Of a stretch of 64,000 bases of DNA, positions 25,375 through 34,456 are shown piece by piece. Both the position numbers and the translations under genes were made by a program. The notes under the pieces are model-generated. The model was given only the letters and a program-made list of their open reading frames with translations, searched no databases and was not told where the DNA came from. How positions within the stretch are numbered: the first letter of the stretch is position 1; each line of letters starts with the position of its first letter. The stretch comes from Trinickia fusca (lineage in GTDB: Bacteria > Pseudomonadota > Gammaproteobacteria > Burkholderiales > Burkholderiaceae), in contig NZ_RBZV01000011.1 of assembly GCF_003628145.1 (NCBI RefSeq), positions 62,001 through 126,000 on the forward strand, given 5' to 3'.

Positions 25375-25905
25375 ATGCCCCAACGAAAAGTGATCGAAAA
25401 ACTGCTCGAACGTTTGTTGTTCAACTCGCGCTGGCTGCTGGCCCCGTTCTATCTCGGGCTGGTGTTTTCGCTCGTGATGCTGCTCGTCGCGTTCGTCGGC
25501 GATCTGACGCACGTGGTGCCGCGCCTGTTCGTGGCCGGTCCGGAGGAGATCATCTTGGCTGTGCTGACGCTGATCGACTTGTCGCTGGCGGGCAATCTCG
25601 TCGTGATCGTCATGTTTTCGGGCTACGAGAACTTCGTGTCGAAGATCGACACGGGCAGCAGCGAAGACCGGCCGGACTGGATGGGTACGCTCGATTTCTC
25701 GGGGCTCAAGATGAAGCTGATCGGCTCGATCGTGGCGATTTCGGCGATTTCGCTGCTGCGCGCGTTCATGACGCTGACGGAGCCCGACGTGCCGCTCGAC
25801 GAGGTGCGCGTGCGCTGGCTCGTCCTGCTGCATTTGACGTTCGTCGGCTCGGGGTTGCTGTTTGCGCTGATGGATTGGGTCGCGGCGCGGGCGGAGAAGC
25901 ATTGA
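25375..25905 (+). CDS. yqhA: YqhA/UPF0114 family inner-membrane protein
   Basis: 176-aa protein with three or four TM segments. It shows the family opening LLFNSRWLLAPFYLGL, the central LTLIDLSLAGNLVVIVMFSGYENFVS with a conserved Asp and Asn in the membrane, and MKLIGSIVAISAISLL. The biochemical role is not established. The about 300 bases upstream hold no gene; a weak sigma-54-like match there was rejected. Confidence 0.9.
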   Translation: MPQRKVIEKLLERLLFNSRWLLAPFYLGLVFSLVMLLVAFVGDLTHVVPRLFVAGPEEIILAVLTLIDLSLAGNLVVIVMFSGYENFVSKIDTGSSEDRPDWMGTLDFSGLKMKLIGSIVAISAISLLRAFMTLTEPDVPLDEVRVRWLVLLHLTFVGSGLLFALMDWVAARAEKH

Positions 25906-25909
25906 GCCA

Positions 25910-25928
25910 GGGGCGATCGTCCCGTTTT
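25910..25928 (+). terminator. Weak terminator after yqhA
   Basis: Short 5-bp stem (25910-25914 with 25919-25923, one G-T pair) with a four-base loop and a following GTTTT. Weak but correctly placed. Confidence 0.35.
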
Positions 25929-25992
25929 GCTGCCTGCAGAGCAAAGTAGGCTCCGTACATTGCTGAAATGACGGGTCTAACTTTCTATGGCT

Positions 25993-26026
25993 ATGACGTG
26001 TTGCGTTATATAACGCGACGCGTCAT
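25993..26026 (+). promoter_or_regulatory. 34-bp near-palindrome, higBA operator and promoter
   Basis: Centred at 26009.5, with 15 of 17 base pairs matching; the core 26003-26016 is a perfect 14-bp palindrome. It contains TTGCGT (26001-26006) and partly overlaps CATAAT (26024-26029), separated by 17 bases, a plausible sigma-70 promoter. Placement directly before higB indicates autoregulation by the HigA antitoxin. Confidence 0.7.
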
Positions 26027-26034
26027 AATCACTT

Positions 26035-26319
26035 ATGGCGATCCACAACTTTGTTGACAGGGAAACAGCGCTTATTTGGGCTGGCCAGCGGTCGAGACGG
26101 TTGCCCGCAGACATTCAACAGGTCGCTCGGCGCAAGCTGCGGATGCTCAACAATGCCCACGAGCTAGCCGATTTGAAGATTCCACCGGCGAATCGGCTCG
26201 AAGCGCTGAAGGGGGATCGCGCCGGGCAGTACAGCATTCGGATCAACGACCAGTGGCGTGTGTGTTTCCGCTGGGACGACGGTCATGCGCATGACGTGCA
26301 AATCGTCGACTACCACTGA
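26035..26319 (+). CDS. higB: HigB-type toxin (RelE/ParE superfamily)
   Basis: Ribosome-dependent mRNA interferase of a toxin-first type II module. The 94 aa contain the family core RRKLRMLNNAHELADLKIPPANRLEALKGDRAGQYSIRINDQWRVCF and the C-terminal VQIVDYH with the terminal His usual for HigB. No Shine-Dalgarno precedes the ATG, and the best -10 hexamer ends five bases before it, so the message may be leaderless. higA follows 16 bases later. Confidence 0.93.
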   Translation: MAIHNFVDRETALIWAGQRSRRLPADIQQVARRKLRMLNNAHELADLKIPPANRLEALKGDRAGQYSIRINDQWRVCFRWDDGHAHDVQIVDYH

Positions 26320-26335
26320 GGCTGAGGACCAGGTC

Positions 26336-26620
26336 ATGAAGAAGCTTTCCAACGTCCATCCGGGCGAAGTGCTCAACGAGGAGTTTCTGCTCCCAATGGG
26401 CATTAGTCAGAATGGGTTGGCTCGGGCCATGAAGGTGCCGCCGCGGAGGATCAACGAGATCGTTCACGGCGCTCGGGCTGTTTCGGCGGATACGGCGCTG
26501 CGTCTGGCTATCGTGCTGGGCACTACGCCGCAGTTCTGGCTTGGCTTGCAGGCAGATTACGATCTGGAGGAGGCCGCCAGGACCAACATGTCGGATTTGC
26601 GGCCGTTAGCGGTTGCCTGA
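26336..26620 (+). CDS. higA: HigA antitoxin, XRE-type HTH
   Basis: 94-aa labile antitoxin and autorepressor starting at 26336. It shows the HigA opening LSNVHPGEVLNEEFLLPMGIS, an HTH with SQNGLARAMKVPPRRINEIVHG, and ALRLAIVLGTTPQFWLGLQADYDLE. A GAGGA-type site precedes the ATG. It is expected to bind HigB and the 34-bp palindrome upstream of higB. The module sits next to tRNA-Arg, a common insertion neighbourhood, but no integrase or att repeat is visible. Confidence 0.93.
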   Translation: MKKLSNVHPGEVLNEEFLLPMGISQNGLARAMKVPPRRINEIVHGARAVSADTALRLAIVLGTTPQFWLGLQADYDLEEAARTNMSDLRPLAVA

Positions 26621-26710
26621 ATGTGGGAGCGGTAGCTCCACGACGCCGCCTGAGCAGTAGCACGCTTTATCACAAACGTGTCACGGCGGTCGATGAAAGC
26701 CTTATCTGGC

Positions 26711-26785
26711 TGGTCCCCCCGACAGGAATCGAACCTGTATCTAGCGCTTAGGAGGCACTTGTTCTATCCATTGAACTACGGGGAG
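26711..26785 (-). tRNA. tRNA-Arg (anticodon CCT)
   Basis: 75-nt cloverleaf including the encoded CCA at 26711-26713. The acceptor stem is CTCCCCG paired with CGGGGGG with one T-G wobble. The D arm is GTTC/GAAC, the anticodon loop CTCCTAA gives CCT, and the T arm is ACAGG-TTCGATT-CCTGT. It reads AGG codons. It lies between higBA and rubredoxin. Confidence 0.95.
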
Positions 26786-26897
26786 TGGACCTGAATGGCC
26801 GGGCTGCAACAAGTGGCAGGCCCGGGTGCGCTGGCGCGGCAGAGTATAGCAAAGATGTCGCGCACGGCGAGCCAACTCGGAATTCCCCGTCCCGGAC

Positions 26898-27080
26898 TCA
26901 GAATTCGACGACGCTGAACTCCGTCTTACCCACGTCGCACAGCGGGCAGCGCCAGTCTTCGGGGATCTCGGCGAAACGCGTGCCCGCCGGGATGCCCTCG
27001 CCGGGCAGACCTTCTTCCTCGTTGTAGATCCAGCCGCAGATCAGGCAGATCCAGCTCTTGTACTCGATGACTTCGCTCAC
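26898..27080 (-). CDS. Rubredoxin
   Basis: 60-aa cytoplasmic one-iron electron carrier. Two CxxC knuckles coordinate Fe(Cys)4: CLICG at about 12-16 and CPLCD at about 45-49. Between them is the family segment WIYNEEEGLPGEGIPAGTRFAEIPEDWRCP. Possible partners are rubredoxin reductase and alkane or other oxygenases, none of which is adjacent. It is divergent from uup with about 200 bases between starts. Confidence 0.96.
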   Translation of the reverse strand: MSEVIEYKSWICLICGWIYNEEEGLPGEGIPAGTRFAEIPEDWRCPLCDVGKTEFSVVEF

Positions 27081-27286
27081 AGCGTCCTACCCTTATTCAT
27101 CTCAAAACTCGATACGGTAACGTCGCTCGCCCGATTCAATGATCTGGCGAATTGTCGCAGTGCAGACGCAGACAAGCGACGTTCTCGCGTGCAACCCGCG
27201 ATTTTACCCAATCGGCTAGCCAGGCCGCTTTACGCGCGGCCGGTACAATGAGCGCTTTGCTTCTCAAGCGCAGACGCGTTTCCCTC

Positions 27287-29224
27287 ATGTCGCTCTATTC
27301 CATCACCGATGCGCAACTCGCGTTCGGCCACGTCGCGTTGCTCGACCACGCGGATTTCTCGCTCGAAGCCGGTGAGCGTGTCGGCCTGATCGGCCGCAAC
27401 GGCGCCGGCAAATCGTCGCTTTTGAAGATCGTTGCCGGCCTCATGCATCACGACGACGGGCTGGTCACGCGCCAGCAGGACCTCACGACGGTCTACGTAC
27501 CACAGGAGCCCGAGTTCGATGGCGAGGCCAGCGTGTTCGACGCCGTCGCCGAGGGACTGACGGGTGCGCGGGCCTCGCTCGACGAATACGATACGGTCGC
27601 GCACGCACTCGCGCAGACGCCCGAAGGCCCCGAACACGACGCGCTGCTCACGCGCATGAACGCGTTGCAATCGACGCTCGATGCAACCGATGCCTGGAAC
27701 TGGCGCACACGCGTCTCGACGACGCTCGCCCAGCTGAGCCTGTCCGGCGAGGTGCGCGTCGGCACGCTCTCGGGCGGCATGCAAAAGCGCGTCGCGCTGG
27801 CTCGCGCGCTCGTCGTCGACCCCGACGTGCTGCTCCTCGACGAACCGACCAACCACCTCGATTTCGATGGCATCCGCTGGCTCGAAGAATTGCTCGTGGG
27901 CTCGCGCGCAGGGCTGCTGTTCATCACGCATGATCGCGCGTTTCTCGATCGCGTCGCCACGCGCATCGTCGAGCTCGACCGCGGCAGGCTGCTCTCTTAT
28001 CCGGGCAACTTCTCGGCGTATCAGACGCGCAAGGCGCAGCAGCTCGAAGTCGAACGCATCGAGAACGAGAAGTTCGACAAGCTGCTCGCACAGGAAGAGG
28101 TCTGGATCCGCAAGGGCGTCGAGGCCCGGCGCACGCGCAGCGTCGGACGCGTCGCGCGGCTCGTGGAGATGCGCCAACAGCGCGCCGAGCGGCGCAACGT
28201 GCAGGGCAACGTGAAGCTCGACGTCGGGCAGGGCGAGCGTTCGGGCAAGATCGTCGCCGAGCTCGTCGACGTCACGAAGCGCTACGGCGGGCGCACCGTC
28301 GTCGATCGTTTCCCGACGACGGTCATGCGCGGCGACAAGATCGGCTTCGTCGGCCCGAACGGCGCCGGCAAGACGACGCTGCTCAAGCTGATCCTTGGCG
28401 AGCTCGCGCCCGACGAAGGGACCGTGCGCGTCGGCACGAATCTGCAGGTGGCCTACTTCGATCAGATGCGCGCGCAGCTCGATCCCGAGAAGAGTCTCGC
28501 CGATACGATCAGTCCCGGCAGCGACTGGATCGAGGTCAACGGCCAGCGCAAGCACGTGATGAGCTATCTCGGCGATTTCCTGTTCGCGCCCGAGCGTGCA
28601 CGCTCGCCGGTCAAATCGCTCTCGGGCGGCGAGCGCAACCGGCTGCTGCTCGCGCGGCTGTTCGCCCGGCCGGCGAACGTGCTCGTGCTCGACGAGCCTA
28701 CCAACGACCTCGACATCCCGACGCTCGAGTTGCTCGAGGAATTGCTGGACGACTACGACGGCACCGTGCTGCTCGTGAGCCACGACCGCGCGTTCCTCGA
28801 CAACGTCGTGACTTCGGTGATCGCCTCCGAAGGGGCGGGCCAGTGGCGCGAATACGTCGGTGGCTTCACCGACTGGCAGGTGCAGAGCGAGCGTTCGCAG
28901 CGTCTCGCGGAAGAGGCAGCCGCCAAGAATGCACCGAAGGAGCCTGCGCGCGAGGTCGCGCCGAAGGAAAGCGCCAGCGGCCGCAATGCACAGCGCACGG
29001 TCAAGCTGTCGTTCAAGGAGCAGCGCGAGCTCGAGGCGCTGCCCGATCAAATTGCGGCGCTCGAGGCCGAGCAAAAGACGATTGGCGCGCAGCTCGAGGA
29101 TGGCTCGATCTTCGCGAAGAACGCGCAGGAAGGCGCGCGCCTGACCGAACGGTATGCCGCGATCGACGAAGAGCTGCTTGCCGCGCTCGAGCGCTGGGAA
29201 GCGCTCGAAGCCAAGCGCAAATGA
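27287..29224 (+). CDS. uup: ABC-F ATPase, Uup-like
   Basis: Soluble tandem ABC ATPase of the ABC-F family that acts on ribosomes or on branched DNA intermediates (Uup limits precise transposon excision in E. coli). The 645 aa start at MSLYSITDAQLAFG (27287). The two ATPase domains have Walker A GRNGAGKSS and GPNGAGKTT, signatures LSGGMQKR and LSGGERNR, and Walker B LLLDEPTNHLD and LVLDEPTNDLD. The about 90-residue charged C-terminal extension (FKEQRELEALPDQIAALEAEQ) is the Uup coiled-coil DNA-binding tail. Confidence 0.92.
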   Translation: MSLYSITDAQLAFGHVALLDHADFSLEAGERVGLIGRNGAGKSSLLKIVAGLMHHDDGLVTRQQDLTTVYVPQEPEFDGEASVFDAVAEGLTGARASLDEYDTVAHALAQTPEGPEHDALLTRMNALQSTLDATDAWNWRTRVSTTLAQLSLSGEVRVGTLSGGMQKRVALARALVVDPDVLLLDEPTNHLDFDGIRWLEELLVGSRAGLLFITHDRAFLDRVATRIVELDRGRLLSYPGNFSAYQTRKAQQLEVERIENEKFDKLLAQEEVWIRKGVEARRTRSVGRVARLVEMRQQRAERRNVQGNVKLDVGQGERSGKIVAELVDVTKRYGGRTVVDRFPTTVMRGDKIGFVGPNGAGKTTLLKLILGELAPDEGTVRVGTNLQVAYFDQMRAQLDPEKSLADTISPGSDWIEVNGQRKHVMSYLGDFLFAPERARSPVKSLSGGERNRLLLARLFARPANVLVLDEPTNDLDIPTLELLEELLDDYDGTVLLVSHDRAFLDNVVTSVIASEGAGQWREYVGGFTDWQVQSERSQRLAEEAAAKNAPKEPAREVAPKESASGRNAQRTVKLSFKEQRELEALPDQIAALEAEQKTIGAQLEDGSIFAKNAQEGARLTERYAAIDEELLAALERWEALEAKRK

Positions 29225-29422
29225 CCTGCTGCCGTGCGCCTGCCGCCGTTCGCACGCGGCGTTGTGCACGGCATGAACCCGCATTGCCCGCGAGATCGAA
29301 ACCAGTAAAATACGCCGCGACCAGGTCGCGCCGGCTTGCTGCGTCTTGCGCGCGATGCACGCTTCGCACGCACGCCGGCTGCGCCCGTTGTTTCGATTCG
29401 CTTTTTTTGAACTTTCAACGCT

Positions 29423-29457
29423 TTGTCCACGCGGATATCCACACGCGCTGTGGACAA
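29423..29457. promoter_or_regulatory. Cluster of three DnaA-box-like 9-mers upstream of parE
   Basis: TTGTCCACG at 29423-29431, ATATCCACA at 29435-29443 and TTGTCCACA on the minus strand at 29449-29457 lie within 35 bases. The middle and last differ from TTATCCACA by one base each; the first differs by two. The outer pair also forms an 8-bp inverted repeat (TTGTCCAC/GTGGACAA). They end 19 bases before the parE start codon. Confidence 0.4.
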
Positions 29458-29476
29458 CGATGACCTAGACGACACG

Positions 29477-31462
29477 ATGTCCACGAAAAAGACCAGCCCC
29501 GCCTATAGCGAGGCCTCGATCAAGGTGCTAAAGGGTCTCGAGCCGGTCAAGCAACGGCCGGGCATGTACACGCGCACCGAGAATCCGCTGCACATCATTC
29601 AGGAAGTCATCGACAACGCTTCCGACGAAGCCCTCGGTGGCTACGGCCGAAAGATCACGGTGACGCTGCATGCGGACCACTCGGTATCCGTCGAGGACGA
29701 CGGCCGCGGCATTCCGTTCGGCCTGCACCCCGATGAAGGCGTGCCGGTCGTCGAGATCGTGTTCACGCGGCTGCACGCGGGCGGCAAGTTCGACAAGGCT
29801 GCCGGCGGTGCCTATACGTTCTCGGGTGGTTTGCACGGCGTTGGCGTGTCGGTGACGAACGCGCTGTCGTCGCGGCTCGACGTGACGGTGTGGCGCGACG
29901 GCAAGTGCGCGCAACTCGGCTTCGCGCACGGCGACGTCGTGCGCCCGCTGCAAGTGCAGCCCGCTGAGCGCGGCGCCAAGCGTTCCGGCACGCGCGTGAC
30001 CGCGCTGCCCGATCCCAAGTATTTCGACTCGGCGAACCTGCCGCTCGGCGAACTGCAACGTCTGCTGCGGTCGAAGGCCGTGCTGCTGCCAGGCGTCGAA
30101 GTCGTTCTCGTGAACGAGAAGAATGGCGAGCGCCAGAGCTGGAAGTACGACGACGGCCTGCGCGGCTATCTGCTCGAAGGCATGGCCGACAGCGAGCTCC
30201 TGATCCCGCTGTTCGAGGGCGAACGCTACGCCGACAGCGCGCGTGCGAACGAGGATGCCTTCGCGGAAGGCGAGGGTGCAGCCTGGGTCGTCGCCTGGAG
30301 CGAGGAAGGCCCGCTTCAGCGCGAGTCGTACGTGAACCTGATTCCGACGCCCGCGGGCGGCACGCACGAGCTCGGTCTGCGCGACGGTCTCTTTCAGGCC
30401 GTCAAGAGCTTCGTCGAACTGCACAACCTGCAGCCCAAGGGCGTGAGGCTGCTGGCCGAGGACGTGTTCGCGCGCGTCTCGTTCGTGCTGTCGGCCAAGG
30501 TGCTCGATCCGCAGTTCCAAGGGCAGATCAAGGAGCGCCTGAACAGCCGCGACGCGGTCAAGCTCGTGTCCTCGTTCACGAAACCCGCGCTCGAGCTGTG
30601 GCTCAACCAGCATGTCGAGCACGGCAAGAAGCTCGCGGAACTCGTCATCAAGCAGGCGCAGGCCCGCACGCGTGCAGGCCAGAAGGTCGAAAAGCGCAAG
30701 AGCTCGGGCGTGGCTGTGCTGCCTGGCAAGCTGACCGATTGCGAGACGACCGATATTTCGCGCAACGAACTATTTCTCGTCGAAGGCGATTCGGCTGGCG
30801 GCTCGGCGAAGATGGGCCGCGAGAAGGAATACCAGGCGATCCTGCCGCTGCGCGGCAAGGTGCTCAATACGTGGGAAACCGAGCGCGATCGCCTCTTCGC
30901 GAACAACGAGGTGCACGACATCTCGGTGGCGATCGGCGTCGATCCGCACAACCCCGACGATACGGTCGATCTCTCGAACCTGCGCTACGGCAAGATCTGC
31001 ATCCTGTCGGACGCCGACGTCGACGGTTCGCACATCCAGGTGCTGCTGCTCACGCTGTTCTTCAAGCACTTCCCGCAGCTCATCGAGCGCGGCCATGTGT
31101 TTGTGGCGCGCCCGCCGCTGTTCCGTGTCGATGCGCCCGCGCGCGGCAAGAAGCCTGCGCAGAAGCTGTACGCGCTCGACGAGGGCGAGCTCGAGGCGAT
31201 TCTCGACAAGCTCGCGAAGGACGGCGTACGCGAGTCGCAGTGGTCGATCAGCCGCTTCAAGGGCCTCGGCGAAATGAGCGCCGAGCAGCTGTGGGACACC
31301 ACGATGAACCCCGACACGCGCCGGCTCATGCCGATTGCGCTCGGCGAGCTCGATTACGACAGCACCGTCGCGCGCATGACGATGCTGATGGGCAAGGGCG
31401 AGGCGGCCGCGCGTCGCAGCTGGCTCGAAGAGAAGGGCAACGACGTCGAAGCGGATATCTGA
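29477..31462 (+). CDS. parE: DNA topoisomerase IV subunit B
   Basis: ATPase subunit of topoisomerase IV, which decatenates daughter chromosomes. The 661 aa start at MSTKKTSPAYSEASI (ATG 29477). The GHKL ATPase has VLKGLEPVKQRPGMY, the catalytic Glu and Mg-Asn in EVIDNASDEAL, and DGRGIPFG. The TOPRIM domain carries EGDSAGGSAKMGR, PLRGKVLN and SDADVDGSHIQ. Length near 660 distinguishes ParE from the about 820-residue GyrB of this group. parC follows 43 bases later. Confidence 0.95.
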   Translation: MSTKKTSPAYSEASIKVLKGLEPVKQRPGMYTRTENPLHIIQEVIDNASDEALGGYGRKITVTLHADHSVSVEDDGRGIPFGLHPDEGVPVVEIVFTRLHAGGKFDKAAGGAYTFSGGLHGVGVSVTNALSSRLDVTVWRDGKCAQLGFAHGDVVRPLQVQPAERGAKRSGTRVTALPDPKYFDSANLPLGELQRLLRSKAVLLPGVEVVLVNEKNGERQSWKYDDGLRGYLLEGMADSELLIPLFEGERYADSARANEDAFAEGEGAAWVVAWSEEGPLQRESYVNLIPTPAGGTHELGLRDGLFQAVKSFVELHNLQPKGVRLLAEDVFARVSFVLSAKVLDPQFQGQIKERLNSRDAVKLVSSFTKPALELWLNQHVEHGKKLAELVIKQAQARTRAGQKVEKRKSSGVAVLPGKLTDCETTDISRNELFLVEGDSAGGSAKMGREKEYQAILPLRGKVLNTWETERDRLFANNEVHDISVAIGVDPHNPDDTVDLSNLRYGKICILSDADVDGSHIQVLLLTLFFKHFPQLIERGHVFVARPPLFRVDAPARGKKPAQKLYALDEGELEAILDKLAKDGVRESQWSISRFKGLGEMSAEQLWDTTMNPDTRRLMPIALGELDYDSTVARMTMLMGKGEAAARRSWLEEKGNDVEADI

Positions 31463-31505
31463 CGCGCGCGTCGCCCCTGTCTCCTGAATACGGACACCAC
31501 ACTCG

Positions 31506-33821
31506 ATGGCTCAACAAGACGATCTGTTCGCCCCGGCCACCGTGCCCGACGGCGATTCCCTGACACTCGGCCACTACGCCGAGCGTGCCTATCTCGACTA
31601 CGCCGTGAGCGTCGTGAAGGGCCGTGCGCTGCCCGACGTCAGCGACGGGCAAAAGCCCGTGCAGCGTCGGATCCTGTTTGCGATGAACGAGATGGGCCTG
31701 GCTGCCGATGCCAAGCCCGTGAAGTCGGCGCGCGTGGTCGGCGACGTGCTCGGTAAGTACCATCCGCACGGCGACCAGTCGGCCTACGACGCACTCGTGC
31801 GGCTCGCGCAGGATTTTTCGATGCGCTATCCGCTGATCGACGGCCAGGGCAACTTCGGCTCGCGCGACGGCGACGGCGCGGCGGCCATGCGCTACACCGA
31901 AGCGCGGCTCACGCCGATCGCGAAGCTGCTGCTCGACGAAATCGACGAGGGTACCGTCGACTTCGGTCCGAACTACGACGGCTCGTTCCAGGAGCCCAAG
32001 CTGTTGCCGGCGCGCTTGCCGTTCCTGCTGCTGAACGGCGCATCGGGCATCGCGGTGGGTCTCGCGACGGAGATGCCGTCGCACAACCTGCGCGAAGTCG
32101 CGGGGGCCGCTGTGGCGATGATTCGCCATCCGAACATGACCCATGCCGAACTGATGGAGCATGTGCCGGGACCGGATTTTCCGGGCGGCGGGCAGATCAT
32201 CTCGAGCGCGGCTGAAATTTCGGCCGCTTACGAAACGGGCCGCGGCAGCCTGAAGGTGCGGGCGCGCTGGAAGATCGAAGAGCTCGCGCGCGGCCAATGG
32301 CAGCTCGTGGTGACCGAACTGCCGCCCAATACGTCGTGCCAGAAGGTGCTCGAGGAAATCGAGGAGCTGACGAACCCGAAGATCAAGCTCGGCAAGAAGG
32401 CGCTGACACCTGAGCAGCTGCAGACCAAGCAGACGCTGCTGGCGCTGCTCGATGCCGTGCGCGACGAGTCGGGCAAGGACGCGCCGGTGCGGCTCGTGTT
32501 CGAGCCGAAGTCGAGCCGCATCGACCAGACCGAATTCATCCACTCGTTGCTCGCGCACACGAGCCTCGAATCGAACGCGCCGCTCAACCTCGTGATGATC
32601 GGCGCCGACGGCCGTCCGCGTCAGAAGGGGCTGGCCGACATCCTCAAGGAGTGGATCGGCTTCCGCTTCGTCACGGTGACGCGGCGCACACGTCACCGTT
32701 TGACGAAGGTCGACGATCGCATCCATATCCTCGAAGGGCGGATGATCGTCTTCTTGAACATCGACGAGGTGATCCGCATCATTCGCGAGTCCGACGAACC
32801 GAAGGCCGCGCTGATCGCCGCGTTCGGACTGTCGGAGCGGCAGGCCGACGACATTCTCGAGATTCGCCTGCGGCAGCTCGCGCGGCTCGAGAAGATCAAG
32901 ATCGAGAAGGAGCTCGAAGCGCTGCGCGAGGAGAAGTCCAAGCTCGAAGAGCTGCTCGCGAACGAGAGCTCGATGAAGCGCTTGATCATCAAGGAAATCG
33001 AAGCCGATGCGAAGCAGTACGGCGACGAGCGCCGCACGCTGATCCAGCAGGAAAAGCGCGCGACGTTCGAGGCGCGTGTCGTCGACGAGCCTGTGACCGT
33101 CGTCGTGTCGCAGCGCGGCTGGGTGCGCGCGCTGAAGGGCCATGGGCTCGATCCCGCCGGTTTCTCGTTCAAGGACGGCGACAGCCTCTACGCCGCGTTC
33201 CAGTGCCGTACGCCCGATACGCTGATCGCGTGGGGCAGCTCGGGGCGCGTCTACTCCGTGGCTGTCGCGATGCTGCCGGGCGGGCGTGGTGATGGTGTGC
33301 CCGTCACGTCGATGATCGAGCTCGAAGCGGGCACCCGCCTGCTGCACTACTATGCGGCCAGTGCCGAACAAGCGCTGCTGCTGGCCTCGGGCAACGGCTT
33401 TGGCTTCATCGCGAAGGTCGGTGATATGGTGAGCCGTCAGAAGGGCGGCAAGTCGTTCATGACGATCGACGAGGGGGTGACGCCGCTCGCGCCGATGCCG
33501 GTGCTGCCCAATGCGACGCAAGTTGCGTGCTTGTCGAACACCGGGCGCCTGCTCGTGTTCGGCATCGACGAAATGAAGACGCTGAGCGCGGGCGGGCGCG
33601 GCATCACGCTGATGATGCTCGACGAGAAGGAAGCGTTGGTGCAGGCGCTCGCGATCGGGTCGGCCGGTGTCATGCTCCTTGGCACGGGACGTGGCGGCAA
33701 GCCGCAGGAAGAACTGCTGGCCCGAGACGCGCTGGCGCCGCACGTGGGCAAGCGCGCTCGCCGTGGTCGTGCACCCGACACGCGCCTGAAGGTCGGCGCG
33801 CTGCGTCCGGCGTTGGGCTGA
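31506..33821 (+). CDS. parC: DNA topoisomerase IV subunit A
   Basis: Breakage-reunion subunit of topoisomerase IV. The 771 aa contain the opening [43 protein letters not shown] and the catalytic Tyr130 in [14 protein letters not shown]. The coiled-coil gate ([25 protein letters not shown]) comes next, then a C-terminal beta-pinwheel with degenerate blades ([15 protein letters not shown]). At the quinolone-determining site the residue after HPHGD is Gln, where E. coli ParC has Ser80. Confidence 0.95.
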   Translation: MAQQDDLFAPATVPDGDSLTLGHYAERAYLDYAVSVVKGRALPDVSDGQKPVQRRILFAMNEMGLAADAKPVKSARVVGDVLGKYHPHGDQSAYDALVRLAQDFSMRYPLIDGQGNFGSRDGDGAAAMRYTEARLTPIAKLLLDEIDEGTVDFGPNYDGSFQEPKLLPARLPFLLLNGASGIAVGLATEMPSHNLREVAGAAVAMIRHPNMTHAELMEHVPGPDFPGGGQIISSAAEISAAYETGRGSLKVRARWKIEELARGQWQLVVTELPPNTSCQKVLEEIEELTNPKIKLGKKALTPEQLQTKQTLLALLDAVRDESGKDAPVRLVFEPKSSRIDQTEFIHSLLAHTSLESNAPLNLVMIGADGRPRQKGLADILKEWIGFRFVTVTRRTRHRLTKVDDRIHILEGRMIVFLNIDEVIRIIRESDEPKAALIAAFGLSERQADDILEIRLRQLARLEKIKIEKELEALREEKSKLEELLANESSMKRLIIKEIEADAKQYGDERRTLIQQEKRATFEARVVDEPVTVVVSQRGWVRALKGHGLDPAGFSFKDGDSLYAAFQCRTPDTLIAWGSSGRVYSVAVAMLPGGRGDGVPVTSMIELEAGTRLLHYYAASAEQALLLASGNGFGFIAKVGDMVSRQKGGKSFMTIDEGVTPLAPMPVLPNATQVACLSNTGRLLVFGIDEMKTLSAGGRGITLMMLDEKEALVQALAIGSAGVMLLGTGRGGKPQEELLARDALAPHVGKRARRGRAPDTRLKVGALRPALG

Positions 33822-33873
33822 TGCGGCCCGCTGTACGTCCGCTGTCCCATTCGAATCCGTTTCGGAGATCCGC

Positions 33874-34332
33874 ATGTCGATCGTCATGAACGTCGCTTTG
33901 TTTCTGCATCTTGCGGCTGTCGCCGTGTGGGTCGGCGGCATGGTGTTCGCGCAGTTCTGCTTGCGCCCCTCGCTCGCCGACGTGTCGCCGCAGCTGCGGC
34001 TGCCGCTCATCGAGGCCGTCTTCGGGCGCTTCTTCAACTGGGTCGGCGCCTCGGTCATCGTCGTGCTCGCGTCAGGCGGCTTCATGATGGCGCGCTTCGG
34101 CGGCGCGCATGCGCCATGGCCCGTGCACGTGATGGCCGGCTTCGGCATCTTGATGATGCTGACGTACGGGCACGTGCGGTTCGCCGTGTTTCCGCGTATC
34201 CGCCGTGCCGTGCAGGCGCAGAAGTGGCCCGACGGTGCCCGTGCCGTCGACACGATGCGCCGCCTCGTGGCGTTGAATCTCGTGTTTTCGGTCATCGCGA
34301 TCGGTTCGGCGGTGCTCTCGCGCGGCTTCTGA
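33874..34332 (+). CDS. CopD-family membrane protein
   Basis: 152-aa integral membrane protein with four TM segments and family motifs FLHLAAVAVWVGGMVFAQF (His in TM1), FGRFFNWVGASVIVVLASGG and HVMAGFGILMMLTYGHVRFAVFPR. Members are linked to copper import or heme-like integral membrane functions. Without copC or other copper genes nearby the role stays open. It lies 52 bases after parC and may be read from the same transcript. Confidence 0.8.
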   Translation: MSIVMNVALFLHLAAVAVWVGGMVFAQFCLRPSLADVSPQLRLPLIEAVFGRFFNWVGASVIVVLASGGFMMARFGGAHAPWPVHVMAGFGILMMLTYGHVRFAVFPRIRRAVQAQKWPDGARAVDTMRRLVALNLVFSVIAIGSAVLSRGF

Positions 34333-34456
34333 TCCGGAGCGGAAGGGCGGAGCCCGCCTGTCTCGCACGCCGCGTACGTCACGCGCGTGCGAGGTCCCAA
34401 GCGATTTGCAAGCTCGGCGCGCGATACTCGGTGTTTTGTAGCCGAGCCTGTCTGCC

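Noticed and set aside
26711-26785. tRNA-Arg as attachment site of an integrated element carrying higBA
   Set aside because: No repeat of the tRNA 3' end and no integrase gene is visible nearby.
29230-29273. Nested inverted repeat after uup as a terminator
   Set aside because: Arms pair, but the stem is interrupted and no T-run follows; not enough for a terminator call.
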